Shown here one piece after another: positions 1-7,753 of a DNA stretch of 16,547 nucleotides. This stretch comes from Immundisolibacteraceae bacterium. GTDB lineage: Bacteria > Pseudomonadota > Gammaproteobacteria > Immundisolibacterales > Immundisolibacteraceae. A program made the position numbers and the translations under genes. Under the pieces are notes generated by a model. That model saw only the letters and a program-made list of their open reading frames with translations, was not told the DNA's origin and did not search any database. Position 1 is the first letter of the stretch. Every line of letters begins with the position of its first letter. Where the stretch lies: assembly GCA_016763355.1 (NCBI GenBank), contig JAESTY010000006.1, positions 1 to 16,547 on the forward strand. Reading direction: 5' to 3'.

Positions 1-1
1 C

Positions 2-85
2 GTGGCTCCAGGTTCAAGTAATCTTCAACAATCTGGGTTTGTTTTTAGCGCGGTGGTCGAAGTGCTAATCGGTGGCACTTTATGA
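2..85 (+). CDS. 3' end of an unidentified upstream gene (partial)
   Basis: The reading frame open at the left edge runs about 27 codons to a TGA at 83-85. That stop overlaps the ATG of the next gene in an ATGA arrangement, typical of translationally coupled operon genes, so this is probably the C-terminus of a co-transcribed gene. The tail ends in residues like VVEVLIGGTL and is too short to identify. A second open frame (stop TAA at 66-68) is a weaker alternative. Nothing can be said of its function. Confidence 0.35.
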   Translation: MAPGSSNLQQSGFVFSAVVEVLIGGTL

Positions 86-1827
86 CCGACGAGGTTCAAC
101 TGGCTGATCCGATACTTCTAGTTGAAGATAATCCCGATGACGCCGAGCTGACTCGAATACTGCTGAAGAAGGCGGGAATTAGGGTGCCGGTTATCAATGC
201 TGAGTCCATAAAAGCAGCGTTGAAAGCACTGGACTCAACCGAACCCGATTATCGTCCTCCATCAATGATATTTCTCGATCTGGGTTTACCTGATGCGGTC
301 GACCTAGATGGCTTAACCAGTGTGGTCGCCGCTGCACCTAATATACCGATTGTCATGCTTACAGGCCTGGCAGATCAGCGCCAGGCTATGCGCGCTATAG
401 AGAATGGTGCACAGGATTACCTGACCAAAGGTGAGTTCAGTCCTGAGTTACTGCAACGGGTTCACCGTTATGCGATTGAGCGGAAGCGAGCCGAAGGCGA
501 CCTGCTTAAAGCGGCTCGTTTCGATATTGTTACCGGCCTCACTAACCGAGCTTATTTTTTTAGTCTGTTAGAACATTCGCTCGAGCGAGCTCGACGTAAC
601 GGCCAGCAGCTAGCCGTATTGTTTATGGATCTGGATCATTTTAAAAATGTTAACGATACCCTGGGTCATTCAGCCGGCGATCAACTGCTGTGCGAAGTCG
701 GTAAACGCCTGCAGAGTTGCGTTCGAACTATAGATCTTGTTGCCCGCATTGGTGGAGAAGAGTTCACCATGCTAGTTGAGGACCTGTCCAACGGAACCGA
801 TGCTAGCAACGTTGCAGACAAGGTGCTGGCAGCATTACGAAAACCGTTTTGGCTTGATGGAATAGAAGTGATGGTGACCCCGAGTATTGGCATAGCGACC
901 TTTCCAGAGGCCGGTAATGAAGCCATGGTCTTGCTTCGAAATGCAGATACAGCCATGTATCGGGCAAAAATGCGTGGTCGCAATACGGTTGAGTTTTTTA
1001 CCGAGAAAATGAATGCGGAAATGAACGAGTCATCTGAGCTCGAGGCCGCACTTGAACAAGCCTTAGCCAACGATGAGTTTGAGGTTTTATACGAGCCAGT
1101 GGTGAACCTTCCGGAACATCGCATTATTGCTATCGATGCTCTACCGAGGTGGTTGCCAAAACCGGGCCAGCAAGAGATTCTCCAGAGTAAGTTTTTACCT
1201 GTGCTGGAACGCACCGGCAGGATTCATGAGTTTGGCGAATGGCTATTGACGCGTGCTTGCCGGGATTGTCGGCGCTGGCAGGAGAATTCAGATTCTGAAT
1301 TGGTGGTAACAGTTAATGTTTCGGCTTTGCAACTTGCAACCATGGGTTTTGTAGAACGGGTAAAAAGAGTATTGGCTGATACCGATTTGGCAGCAGATAA
1401 GTTAGAGGTCGAAGTCGTTGAGGCAGTGACCGTCGATGTCAGGCCCATTGTTCTGCAAACCATGATCGATTTAAGGTCACTCGGTGTCTCCGTCTGTTTG
1501 GACGGCTTTGGTGCCGGCAGTGCAGCACTCGGGCGTTTGAGTGAGTTCCCTTTTAATCGAGTTAAAATTGATCCGAAGTTAATCACCCAGGTTCCGAGCA
1601 ATCAGGATCGTACCTGGGTGTTGTCCGGGTTGCTCTTGCTGGCGAAGGGGCTTGGATGGGAGGTGGTTGCTCAGGGAGTCAGCAATGACGCCCAGCTGGC
1701 GTTTCTTATGCAGCAGGGCTGCCAGCGATTCCAGGGTGAATTATTTGGTGGCCCGGTTGCGGTAGAGGAGCTTTCATCGCCGTTGATGGTTGCCATCAAA
1801 CCTAACCAGCAACAGGCTATTCGGTGA
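82..1827 (+). CDS. REC-GGDEF-EAL response regulator, diguanylate cyclase with degenerate EAL
   Basis: A 581-residue soluble protein with three domains. The receiver domain (about 10-130) keeps the acidic cluster E15/D16, phospho-acceptor D66, T94 and K116. The GGDEF domain (about 145-305) has an intact GGEEF signature at 224-228 and an RxxD inhibitory site (R215-D218) exactly five residues before it, so it should make c-di-GMP from GTP with product inhibition. The EAL domain (about 318-570) is eroded: EAL reads DAL (352-354), the DDFG motif reads DGFG (474-477), AEGVE reads AQGVS (530-534), and the YQP motif reads YEP. N412, E444 and K495 remain. Phosphodiesterase activity is therefore unlikely; the domain may be a ligand-binding or regulatory relic. 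It has no membrane segment. It lies 51 nt before a histidine kinase that could be its phosphodonor. ATG at 82 is preceded by a weak ggtgg. Confidence 0.9.
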   Translation: MTDEVQLADPILLVEDNPDDAELTRILLKKAGIRVPVINAESIKAALKALDSTEPDYRPPSMIFLDLGLPDAVDLDGLTSVVAAAPNIPIVMLTGLADQRQAMRAIENGAQDYLTKGEFSPELLQRVHRYAIERKRAEGDLLKAARFDIVTGLTNRAYFFSLLEHSLERARRNGQQLAVLFMDLDHFKNVNDTLGHSAGDQLLCEVGKRLQSCVRTIDLVARIGGEEFTMLVEDLSNGTDASNVADKVLAALRKPFWLDGIEVMVTPSIGIATFPEAGNEAMVLLRNADTAMYRAKMRGRNTVEFFTEKMNAEMNESSELEAALEQALANDEFEVLYEPVVNLPEHRIIAIDALPRWLPKPGQQEILQSKFLPVLERTGRIHEFGEWLLTRACRDCRRWQENSDSELVVTVNVSALQLATMGFVERVKRVLADTDLAADKLEVEVVEAVTVDVRPIVLQTMIDLRSLGVSVCLDGFGAGSAALGRLSEFPFNRVKIDPKLITQVPSNQDRTWVLSGLLLLAKGLGWEVVAQGVSNDAQLAFLMQQGCQRFQGELFGGPVAVEELSSPLMVAIKPNQQQAIR

Positions 1828-1878
1828 GGGACTGGGTGCAAAAGTTGCTTAAAGAGCGTTTACATTCAGGTAGCGATC

Positions 1879-4233
1879 TTGGTTGACCTGGACCCGCAGG
1901 AATCATCTCTAAAAGCCACTGATGCTCCGCGGATGAGAGTATTGTTTCCGGTTGCTGCTATCGGTTTGTTGTTATCACTGAGTGGGTTTTTTATTGCTGA
2001 TTCGGTTGAGCAACAACGGATTGATGCCAGCTTTGCAGCCGATGCCCAAAACATAGCCGCGTCGGTGAGTCGGAGTGTGGATGATGTGGCTAATCATCTT
2101 CGGGCTATCGAGGCTTTTTATCACGGTTCTGAGTTGGTGAGTCGAGCAGCATTCGCCGAATTTAGTCGCGCGCTGGTTGCCGACTCTCAATCAGTGCAGG
2201 CCCTTGAGTGGATACCTCGAGTGACGGATGATCGTCGGTCAGAATTCGAAGCCGCTGGGGTTGCCGATGGCCTGGTTAATTTTGAGTTTACAGAACATTC
2301 GCCCCGAGGGGAGCTGGTTCGTCGCTCGGTTAATACCGACTATTTTCCAGTCTATTTCGTCGAACCAGCTACGGGAAACGAAGCGGCATTGGGTTTTGAT
2401 CTAGCCTCGAATCCGGTTCGTTTGAAAACCTTAAGTCAGTCAATGCAGACACGAACCCCATTGATGACAGCTAAGATTACGTTGGTTCAGGAAGGTACTG
2501 AACCAGAGGCTGTCCTGGTGTTTTGGCCCGTTTATCGCCAGGCTGAGGAATTTAGTTCTTTGTCAACAGACAATGGGCCCGCTGCTGATTTCGAGGGCTT
2601 CGCGCTCGGGGTCTTCAGGATCGGGGATTTACTGCGGCAATCGTTGGGATACCTGAATAAAAACAGCCATGAAGTATTTCTGTTCGATCAGTCTGCTGAT
2701 CAAGGCGCGCAATTTTTGGTTACCAACCGTGGCTCTGCTGCGCTCACTGGTCGCTCTGATGATGGAAGTAGCCCTGAGCGAATTTCGCTCGGCAGTATCA
2801 GCACAGGCCTTTATCGGAGCATTCAGATCGAAGTGGTCGGTCGTCAATGGCTGGTTGTGACCCGAGCAACTGCAGGCTTTTTAGACAGCCAGCGGTCGGG
2901 TGCTGCAATCGGGTTGTTGATAGCTGGTTTGTTAGTGACAGGGATGATGTGTGGGCGGGTGATTGCCAGGCAGCGAACATTCTTGCGCCAGCTAGACCTG
3001 CATCAGAGTCTGGAACGGGAAGTCGATAAGCGCACTGCCGAGTTAAAGCAGGCGACGGTTGATTTGTCTCACAGTGAATCACTCTATCGGGCGATGGTCA
3101 CTGAGATGCGTGAAGGCTATATCGTGATCAATCGACAGGGTGAAATAGAGGCTTTTAATCCGGCAGCTGAATCTATTTTTGGTTATGCAGCAGAGCGAGT
3201 AATTGGTCAGCAGCTAACCATACTAATGCCGCGTGGGATTCGAGACATTCACCCCCAATATGTCGGTGGTTATAAAGCCGAGCCGGGTTCCGCTGCTACC
3301 GAGATGGGAGGAGGCCGTGTATTGACCGGACTGCGGGCTGACGGCGGTGAAGTAGAGCTTAATATCACTGTTTCACCCTTTGTTCTTGACGGTAAAGGTT
3401 TAATTGCTGGCCTGGTTCGGGATGTTACCGAAGAGCGCCGGGATCAACGCGAAAAGGCGGCCTATGCCGCAGCGTTGGAACGTTCCAATACTGAGTTAGA
3501 ACAGTTTGCCTATGTGGCGTCTCATGACCTGCAGGAACCCTTGCGGATGATTAATAGTTATCTGCAGTTGATCAGGCGTCGCTATAGCGATGAACTGGAC
3601 GAGCAGGCAGATAAATGGATCGACTATGCGGTTGAAGGTAGTAACCGAATGAAAGTTTTGATTCAGGACCTGCTTTCCTACTCTCGGGTCGCCAGTGAGG
3701 CAGAGGAGTTGATGCCGATCGAGCTGGATGAAGTCATGCGATCCGTTTTGCATGATCTGGGCAGTTTTATTGATGAGCAAAACGCGGTGGTTACCTTTGA
3801 TCCATTGCCGAAAATAATGGGTGATTTCAACCAGCTACTCCAATTATTGGTGAATTTGATTAGCAACGGGATGAAATATTGTGACGCTGAGCGAGCGCCC
3901 AATATTCATGTTTCGGCCGAGCGGGACGGTGACAATTGGAGAATCCAGGTCAGCGACAATGGTATTGGTATTGAGGATCGTTTTTTTGTCAAAATTTTTA
4001 CGATTTTTCAGCGGCTTCATGGTCGTAGCGAATACTCAGGAACTGGCATCGGCCTGGCAATTTGTAAACGAATTGTGGAGCATCACGGCGGCCGAATCTG
4101 GCTAACGTCTATACCTGGAGAGGGCACTCAGTTCTTTTTTATTGTGGCTTCAGTTAGTGAAATTGAGGCAATTGAAGATCTTGATCAACAGCTTAGTGAC
4201 GATAGAAACAAACAAACTTCTGATAGCATTTAG
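1879..4233 (+). CDS. CHASE-PAS hybrid-free sensor histidine kinase (membrane)
   Basis: A 784-residue sensor kinase. A first membrane helix (about 22-41) and a second (about 341-361) flank a periplasmic CHASE domain (about 60-300; landmarks ALEWIPRV, YFPVYFVEP and GNEAALGFDLAS). A short coiled segment follows, then a PAS domain (about 400-520). The HisKA dimerisation helix carries SHDLQEPLR with phospho-acceptor H549. The ATPase domain has the N box (N659, N663), G1 box DNGIGI at D693 and G2 box GTGIGLAIC from G721. The HisKA/ATPase type is that of Cph1-like kinases, which pair with Rcp1-like regulators, matching the next gene. No receiver domain is attached. The ligand is unknown; CHASE domains in other proteins bind small extracellular molecules. 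The start is taken as TTG at 1879, 7-8 nt after a cagg. No ATG occurs between the previous stop and there. ATG at 1933 (codon 19), just before the first helix, is the alternative. Confidence 0.9.
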   Translation: MVDLDPQESSLKATDAPRMRVLFPVAAIGLLLSLSGFFIADSVEQQRIDASFAADAQNIAASVSRSVDDVANHLRAIEAFYHGSELVSRAAFAEFSRALVADSQSVQALEWIPRVTDDRRSEFEAAGVADGLVNFEFTEHSPRGELVRRSVNTDYFPVYFVEPATGNEAALGFDLASNPVRLKTLSQSMQTRTPLMTAKITLVQEGTEPEAVLVFWPVYRQAEEFSSLSTDNGPAADFEGFALGVFRIGDLLRQSLGYLNKNSHEVFLFDQSADQGAQFLVTNRGSAALTGRSDDGSSPERISLGSISTGLYRSIQIEVVGRQWLVVTRATAGFLDSQRSGAAIGLLIAGLLVTGMMCGRVIARQRTFLRQLDLHQSLEREVDKRTAELKQATVDLSHSESLYRAMVTEMREGYIVINRQGEIEAFNPAAESIFGYAAERVIGQQLTILMPRGIRDIHPQYVGGYKAEPGSAATEMGGGRVLTGLRADGGEVELNITVSPFVLDGKGLIAGLVRDVTEERRDQREKAAYAAALERSNTELEQFAYVASHDLQEPLRMINSYLQLIRRRYSDELDEQADKWIDYAVEGSNRMKVLIQDLLSYSRVASEAEELMPIELDEVMRSVLHDLGSFIDEQNAVVTFDPLPKIMGDFNQLLQLLVNLISNGMKYCDAERAPNIHVSAERDGDNWRIQVSDNGIGIEDRFFVKIFTIFQRLHGRSEYSGTGIGLAICKRIVEHHGGRIWLTSIPGEGTQFFFIVASVSEIEAIEDLDQQLSDDRNKQTSDSI

Positions 4234-4253
4234 TGCGATTGAGGAAATTGACG

Positions 4254-4742
4254 ATGACATTAGCGATGACGGAGCGACGGGAGCGCCGCAGGGGCGGAGG
4301 TGCTATAGATGTGTTACTGGTCGAAGATAATCCTGGCGATCAGGATTTGACTCGGGAAGCCTTTAAAATGGGTAAAATCACCAACACTCTGCATATCGTT
4401 GACGATGGCGAAAAGGCGATGGAATTTTTGTACAAACAGGGCCAGTATAAAGATGCGCCAAGGCCCGGAATCATCCTGCTGGATCTTAATTTACCCCGCA
4501 AGGATGGGCGCGAAGTGCTAGCTGAGATTAAGCAAGATGCCTCTCTTAAAACGATCCCGGTGGTCGTGCTGACAACTTCCGATTCAGATAAAGATATCCT
4601 CACGTCTTATGAGTTAAGTGCCAACTGTTACCTGACCAAGCCAGTAGAACTAGACAGTTTTCTTGATGCTATTCAGGTATTAGAGCAGTTTTGGCTCACA
4701 CTGGTCAGGTTGCCTGCTTCGTCTAACAGGTCTGCAGATTAA
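4254..4742 (+). CDS. Single-domain response regulator, Rcp1-like
   Basis: A 162-residue receiver-only protein. It shows the acidic pair in VLLVEDNPGD, phospho-acceptor D77 in ILLDLNLPRKDG, the conserved threonine in VVLTTSDSD and the lysine in YLTKP. The insert with YKQGQY is typical of Rcp1-type regulators that serve phytochrome-like kinases. There is no output domain, so it should act by phosphotransfer or protein contact, not as a transcription factor. The start is set at ATG 4254 because gagga at 4241-4245 sits about 8 nt upstream. A GTG at 4233, overlapping the kinase stop, would add seven residues but has no such ribosome site. It follows the CHASE kinase by 20 nt and is almost certainly co-transcribed with it. 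An arginine-rich N-terminal tail (RRERRR) precedes the domain. Confidence 0.88.
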   Translation: MTLAMTERRERRRGGGAIDVLLVEDNPGDQDLTREAFKMGKITNTLHIVDDGEKAMEFLYKQGQYKDAPRPGIILLDLNLPRKDGREVLAEIKQDASLKTIPVVVLTTSDSDKDILTSYELSANCYLTKPVELDSFLDAIQVLEQFWLTLVRLPASSNRSAD

Positions 4743-4766
4743 AGACCTGCCTTAAGGTCAAAATGG

Positions 4767-4787
4767 CTGACCTGGGTCAGTTTAGTT
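4767..4787 (+). terminator. Weak candidate terminator after the response regulator
   Basis: CTGAC-CTGG-GTCAG forms a 5-bp stem with a 4-nt loop, followed by TTTAGTT. The position, 24 nt after the response-regulator stop, fits the end of the signalling operon, but the stem is short and the T tract is interrupted. A second small inverted repeat (GACCT/AGGTC, 4744-4759) precedes it. Confidence 0.35.
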
Positions 4788-4850
4788 GAAAAATTGTCCG
4801 AGTTTTTATTGCCTTTAGGCTCTATAGAATAGTCCCAGTTTTCATACAAA

Positions 4851-4890
4851 TGTCTGTGTCTGTGTCTGTGTCTGTGTCTGTGTCTGTGTC
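4851..4890 (+). repeat. Perfect hexanucleotide microsatellite (TGTCTG)6.7
   Basis: Forty bases consist of six full copies of TGTCTG plus a partial TGTC with no mismatch. The tract is non-coding and ends 80 nt before the truncated-hemoglobin start. Perfect short tandem repeats of this kind can change copy number by slippage. A hexamer unit would alter spacing in a promoter or leader without affecting any frame. Confidence 0.95.
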
Positions 4891-4910
4891 AGCGTCGGTG
4901 AGGTTGTCCT

Positions 4911-4928
4911 ATCAATCTAATCATTGAT
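4911..4928. promoter_or_regulatory. 18-bp perfect palindrome upstream of the globin (candidate operator)
   Basis: ATCAAT-CTAATC-ATTGAT is a perfect 6-bp inverted repeat with a 6-nt spacer, 42 nt before the globin ATG. It sits between a possible -35 (TTGTCC, 4904-4909) and a possible -10 (TTTAAA, 4929-4934), though their 19-nt spacing and match are poor. It is not the FNR/Dnr arrangement (TTGAT-N4-ATCAA), so no regulator can be assigned. Confidence 0.35.
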
Positions 4929-4970
4929 TTTAAACATGGATGAGAAACGTCCTTTTGGAATAGGTCTTCG

Positions 4971-5393
4971 ATGACAACGGATGCGCTTGAAGAACAGCAA
5001 ACTGAGGCAACAACTGGCGATAGTCTGTATGCCTGGTTGGGCGGCGAGCAGGGAATCAAAAACCTGGTGAATCGGTTTTACGACATCATGGATAGTGATG
5101 AATCGGCAAAGCCGATCCGCGACATGCATAAGGAAGATTTATCGCCGATGCGCTTGAGTCTGTTTGAGTTTCTTTCAGGCTGGCTGGGCGGGCCTGCGCT
5201 GTTTATTGAACGCCACGGTAGCGCCTGTTTAACCGGTACCCACAGGCCTTTCAAAATCGACGTGGCGGCTAGAGAGCAGTGGATGAATTGTATGAAACAG
5301 GCCATGGTCGATATCGACATCAAGCCGAAATATCGCGACATGCTGACACCGGCATTTGAGCGCATGGCTGAAATGCTGCGTAACAGTGATTAG
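4971..5393 (+). CDS. Truncated hemoglobin, group II-like
   Basis: A 140-residue globin of the 2-on-2 family. The N-terminal 17 residues are an extension; the globin core begins at YAWLGGEQGIKNLVNRFY. Visible landmarks are Y37 (position B10, distal pocket), the GG turn at 73-74 (WLGGP), proximal heme ligand H91 (F8) in THRPF, and the conserved W104 (G8) in EQWM. The FEFLSGWLGGP stretch and the Trp at G8 point to group II (TrHbO-like). Such proteins bind O2 or NO at heme and are linked to oxygen handling or nitrosative stress; the actual ligand here is inference. ATG 4971 follows agg at 4962-4964. It lies 228 nt after the two-component genes, so it may have its own promoter. Confidence 0.9.
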   Translation: MTTDALEEQQTEATTGDSLYAWLGGEQGIKNLVNRFYDIMDSDESAKPIRDMHKEDLSPMRLSLFEFLSGWLGGPALFIERHGSACLTGTHRPFKIDVAAREQWMNCMKQAMVDIDIKPKYRDMLTPAFERMAEMLRNSD

Positions 5394-5394
5394 A

Positions 5395-5427
5395 GGATGA
5401 TCGGTTGATCGTCCAGATTCAGTCTGG
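5395..5427 (+). other. Two tandem stem-loops directly after the globin stop
   Basis: GGATGATC-GGTT-GATCGTCC (5395-5414) is an 8-bp stem with one G-T wobble. CCAGA-TTCAG-TCTGG (5413-5427) follows and overlaps it by two bases. Only a short GTTTTAG comes after, so these may be attenuating or 3'-stabilising structures rather than the main terminator, which lies about 70 nt further on. Confidence 0.4.
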
Positions 5428-5465
5428 TGAGTTTTAGCTATTAGGTAGATGCTGCTAGAGCCCAA

Positions 5466-5487
5466 GCCAATTCCAGGCCAATTCCAG
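5466..5487 (+). repeat. 11-bp tandem duplication
   Basis: GCCAATTCCAG occurs twice in direct succession without mismatch, just before the strong terminator. No function is evident; it is most simply a recent small duplication in non-coding DNA. Confidence 0.85.
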
Positions 5488-5496
5488 ATCAAATAG

Positions 5497-5531
5497 AAAC
5501 CCCCATAAATGTGAATTTATGGGGGTTTTTT
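5497..5531 (+). terminator. Strong rho-independent terminator
   Basis: An 11-bp perfect stem (CCCCCATAAAT paired with ATTTATGGGGG) closes a GTGA tetraloop and is followed by six T residues. AAA precedes it, extending the stem with the T run. It ends globin transcription. The reverse strand has only TTTCTATTTG after the hairpin, so it should work less well for the converging znuB transcript. Confidence 0.93.
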
Positions 5532-5637
5532 ATGGACTCTAGATACAGGGGGTGACAATACAGGCGCAAAAAGCGATCTGCGAGGCTAATACTGGATGCG
5601 CTGGTTTTCTTCCGCCAGCCTCAGTTCATTGATGATA

Positions 5638-6432
5638 TTAAATTCGGCCAACCGGTTTGTTGGTTAGTGTCGTTAACAGAAACAGTAGTAGTGCAGTGAC
5701 CACGATCGCAGGTCCAGTCGGTAAGTCCCACTGAAAGGCACCAGCAACCCCTCCGCAGACCGAGACCACACCAATTAAAGCCGCCAGCAGTGCCATCTGG
5801 GTTGGGCCACGGGAAAAAATTCGTGCAGTGGCCGCTGGAATAATCAGCATGGCGGTAATTAACAGCACGCCGACAATTTTGATTGCCAGCGCAATCACCA
5901 GTGCCAGTAGTAGCATGAATAATAGTTCCATACGGGGTACCGAGATGCCTTCGACACTAGCCAGGTCCTGATCGACGGCTATTAGTACCAGTGGCTGCCA
6001 ATGCCATGCAAGGATTGCTAGTGCTACGGTGGCCATGGCAGCGGCGGTGCCGATATCGACCCAGCTTAAGGCCAGAATGTCGCCAAACAGGTAATCCATC
6101 CAGTTCATGTTGGTCGGTTCAATTAGCGCCAGCACTACCAGCCCCAGCGCGAGGGCTCCATGGGACAAAATGCCGAGCAGGGTGTCATCGGCCAACTGTT
6201 GACCTCGGCGTAGTTTCAACAGCATTAAAGCCAGTGCTGCGGCCGTGAACGCAATCGCCAGCGTGACCGGCAACTCTGTCGCCAGGCTCAGGGCGACACC
6301 TAGCAGGGCCGAATGCGCGAGCGCATCACCAAAATAGGCCAGTTGTCGCCAGACCACAAAGCAGCCCATTGGGCCGCTGAACAGAGCGATCAGACTGCCA
6401 CCGAGTAAGGCTTTGACGATGAGTTCATCCAT
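5638..6432 (-). CDS. znuB: ZnuB, zinc ABC transporter permease
   Basis: A 264-residue integral membrane protein of the ABC-3 (metal) permease family, the membrane channel of the high-affinity zinc importer. Several hydrophobic segments are clear. Family landmarks include SGPMGCFVVWRQLAYFGDALAH near the N-terminus, the SHGALALGLV segment, and IKIVGVLLITAMLIIPAATA, the coupling region near the C-terminus. The open frame extends to 6600, but that would add 56 residues lying wholly inside znuC. The ATG at 6432 gives the usual ZnuB start (MDELIVKALLGG) and length. It overlaps the znuC stop by 8 nt (ATGGATGA), so the two are translationally coupled. Confidence 0.95.
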   Translation of the reverse strand: MDELIVKALLGGSLIALFSGPMGCFVVWRQLAYFGDALAHSALLGVALSLATELPVTLAIAFTAAALALMLLKLRRGQQLADDTLLGILSHGALALGLVVLALIEPTNMNWMDYLFGDILALSWVDIGTAAAMATVALAILAWHWQPLVLIAVDQDLASVEGISVPRMELLFMLLLALVIALAIKIVGVLLITAMLIIPAATARIFSRGPTQMALLAALIGVVSVCGGVAGAFQWDLPTGPAIVVTALLLFLLTTLTNKPVGRI

Positions 6433-7219
6433 GGACTGATTCACCGGCTTCGATGTGATCATCGCCGTGTGCGTGACTATGGACGTGGGCATGTTGATGA
6501 CCACCCATGGCATGGGAAAAAACCGCAAAGGCTTTTTCAGTGCCCTCTCCAAACAGAGCCTGATACTCCGGATGTTCGCTAACCTCCTCGGGGGCACCAT
6601 GGCAGCAGACCAGGCCCTGATCCAGGCACAGTACCCGGTCGGTAGCCGACATCACAAAATGCAGGTCATGGGAAACGATGACGATAGCGCAATTATATTG
6701 GTCTCTAATCGAGGCGAGTAATTGATAGAACTCGACCTGGCCGATTAAATCTACCCCCGCGGTGGGCTCATCCAGCAGCAGTAATTGAGGGCTGCCGGCC
6801 AGGGCTCTGGCCAATAATACGCGCCGCATCTCCCCCCCAGAAAGCGCCTGTAAGGGTCGCGACCTGAGCGCGTTGATAGCTAACGGATCAGGGTTTTTCG
6901 AGTTAGTCGTTTCCATCGGCTGGTTTTTCGCAGGCCGATTCAATTGCAGAAACTGTTGGGTCGTTAGGGGCAGGTTTTTAGGGATGGTTAGCTGTTGTGG
7001 TACATAACCCAGGCGCAAATCGGGCTGACGTTCAACGATACCTGAAGTTGTGTTCTGAAGGCCGGCCATCACTCTTATCAGCGTCGATTTTCCGGCGCCA
7101 TCGGGCCCAATTATGGAGACAATCTGTTTGGGATCGATAGACAGGTCTACATCGGCTAACAGTTGGTTTCCAGTGGCGCTGATGACAGCAACCTGGTTAA
7201 GAGATAGTAGCGGGATCAA
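6425..7219 (-). CDS. znuC: ZnuC, zinc ABC transporter ATPase with His-rich tail
   Basis: A 264-residue ABC ATPase that powers zinc import through ZnuB. Walker A is GPDGAGKST (38-46), the Q-loop is near Q75, the signature is LSGGE (126-130), Walker B is LLLLDEP (146-152), and the switch histidine is H184 in VSHDLH. The last 28 residues hold nine histidines (from H236; HQHAHVHSHAH at 241-251), a likely zinc-binding or sensing tail outside the catalytic core. The start is TTG at 7219, with AAGGA six nt upstream and no nearby ATG. The gene begins 9 nt after the zur stop and overlaps znuB, so the order of transcription is zur-znuC-znuB. Confidence 0.95.
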   Translation of the reverse strand: MIPLLSLNQVAVISATGNQLLADVDLSIDPKQIVSIIGPDGAGKSTLIRVMAGLQNTTSGIVERQPDLRLGYVPQQLTIPKNLPLTTQQFLQLNRPAKNQPMETTNSKNPDPLAINALRSRPLQALSGGEMRRVLLARALAGSPQLLLLDEPTAGVDLIGQVEFYQLLASIRDQYNCAIVIVSHDLHFVMSATDRVLCLDQGLVCCHGAPEEVSEHPEYQALFGEGTEKAFAVFSHAMGGHQHAHVHSHAHGDDHIEAGESVHG

Positions 7220-7228
7220 TTGAGTTCC

Positions 7229-7753
7229 TTAATTGGAGAGGGTCTGGCAATGACTGCAGACGCCAGTAATCTCGATAGTTTCGACTTCAATTTGGAACCC
7301 CAACTGGTCTGCTCGGCGGTCAATCTGTTCATTACGTTGGTTCAGTGGTAGTTCAGCGACCGCACCGCAAACCCTGCAAATTAAAAATTGTCCTTGATGC
7401 AGGTCTCCGGGGACGCCGCAGCCGATGAAGGCATTCAAAGATTGAAGTCTATGGATGAGTCTTCGCTCTAATAAAAAATCCAGGGCGCGATAAACCGTGG
7501 TTGGAGCGGCATTGGGATGGTCTTTTTGTAACTGATTTAGCAGGTCATAGGCCTTAACCGGCGTATGTGAGTTCCACACCAGAGCAAGTACCTGGCGCCT
7601 CAGGGGAGTCAAGCGAGCACCCTGGTCGGCACAAATACGCTCGGCAGTCATTAGCGCTTCGGTTCGGCAATGGTTGTGGTTATGTGGTTTGGTCCCAAAT
7701 GGGTCAACCTGAAAGGATTCTGGTGTCTCGTCAGGTAATGATTGGTCCGTCAT
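7229..7753 (-). CDS. zur: Zur, zinc uptake regulator (Fur family)
   Basis: A 174-residue Fur-family repressor. When zinc-loaded it blocks zinc-uptake promoters. The winged-helix part contains GARLTPLRRQVL, KAYDLL and the recognition segment PTTVYRALDFLLE (84-96). SLNAFIGC and the following FLICRVCG are typical of Zur rather than Fur. Structural zinc sites are C126xxC129 and C166xxC169; further candidate ligands are C112 and H119. A PHNHNHC motif (23-29) precedes the DNA-binding domain, as in related Zur proteins. The open frame reaches a TTG at 7813, but ATG 7753 has AAGGAA about 6 nt upstream and gives a normal length. It is first in the zur-znuCB operon and is preceded by a Zur box, so it should repress itself. 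Confidence 0.95.
   Translation of the reverse strand: MTDQSLPDETPESFQVDPFGTKPHNHNHCRTEALMTAERICADQGARLTPLRRQVLALVWNSHTPVKAYDLLNQLQKDHPNAAPTTVYRALDFLLERRLIHRLQSLNAFIGCGVPGDLHQGQFLICRVCGAVAELPLNQRNEQIDRRADQLGFQIEVETIEITGVCSHCQTLSN

Noticed and set aside
681..1214. 177-codon frame antisense to the REC-GGDEF-EAL gene
   Set aside because: Opposes conserved domain coding on the + strand and has a serine/arginine-rich composition typical of antisense frames.
4233..4253. GTG start for the response regulator
   Set aside because: ATG 4254 has gagga 8 nt upstream; the GTG has no ribosome site.
4851..4890. CRISPR or protein-coding repeat at the TGTCTG tract
   Set aside because: There are no spacers, the unit is six bases, and no gene frame crosses it.
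6433..6600. N-terminal extension of ZnuB (56 residues)
   Set aside because: It lies entirely within znuC on the same strand, has no family match, and ATG 6432 gives the normal ZnuB start and length.
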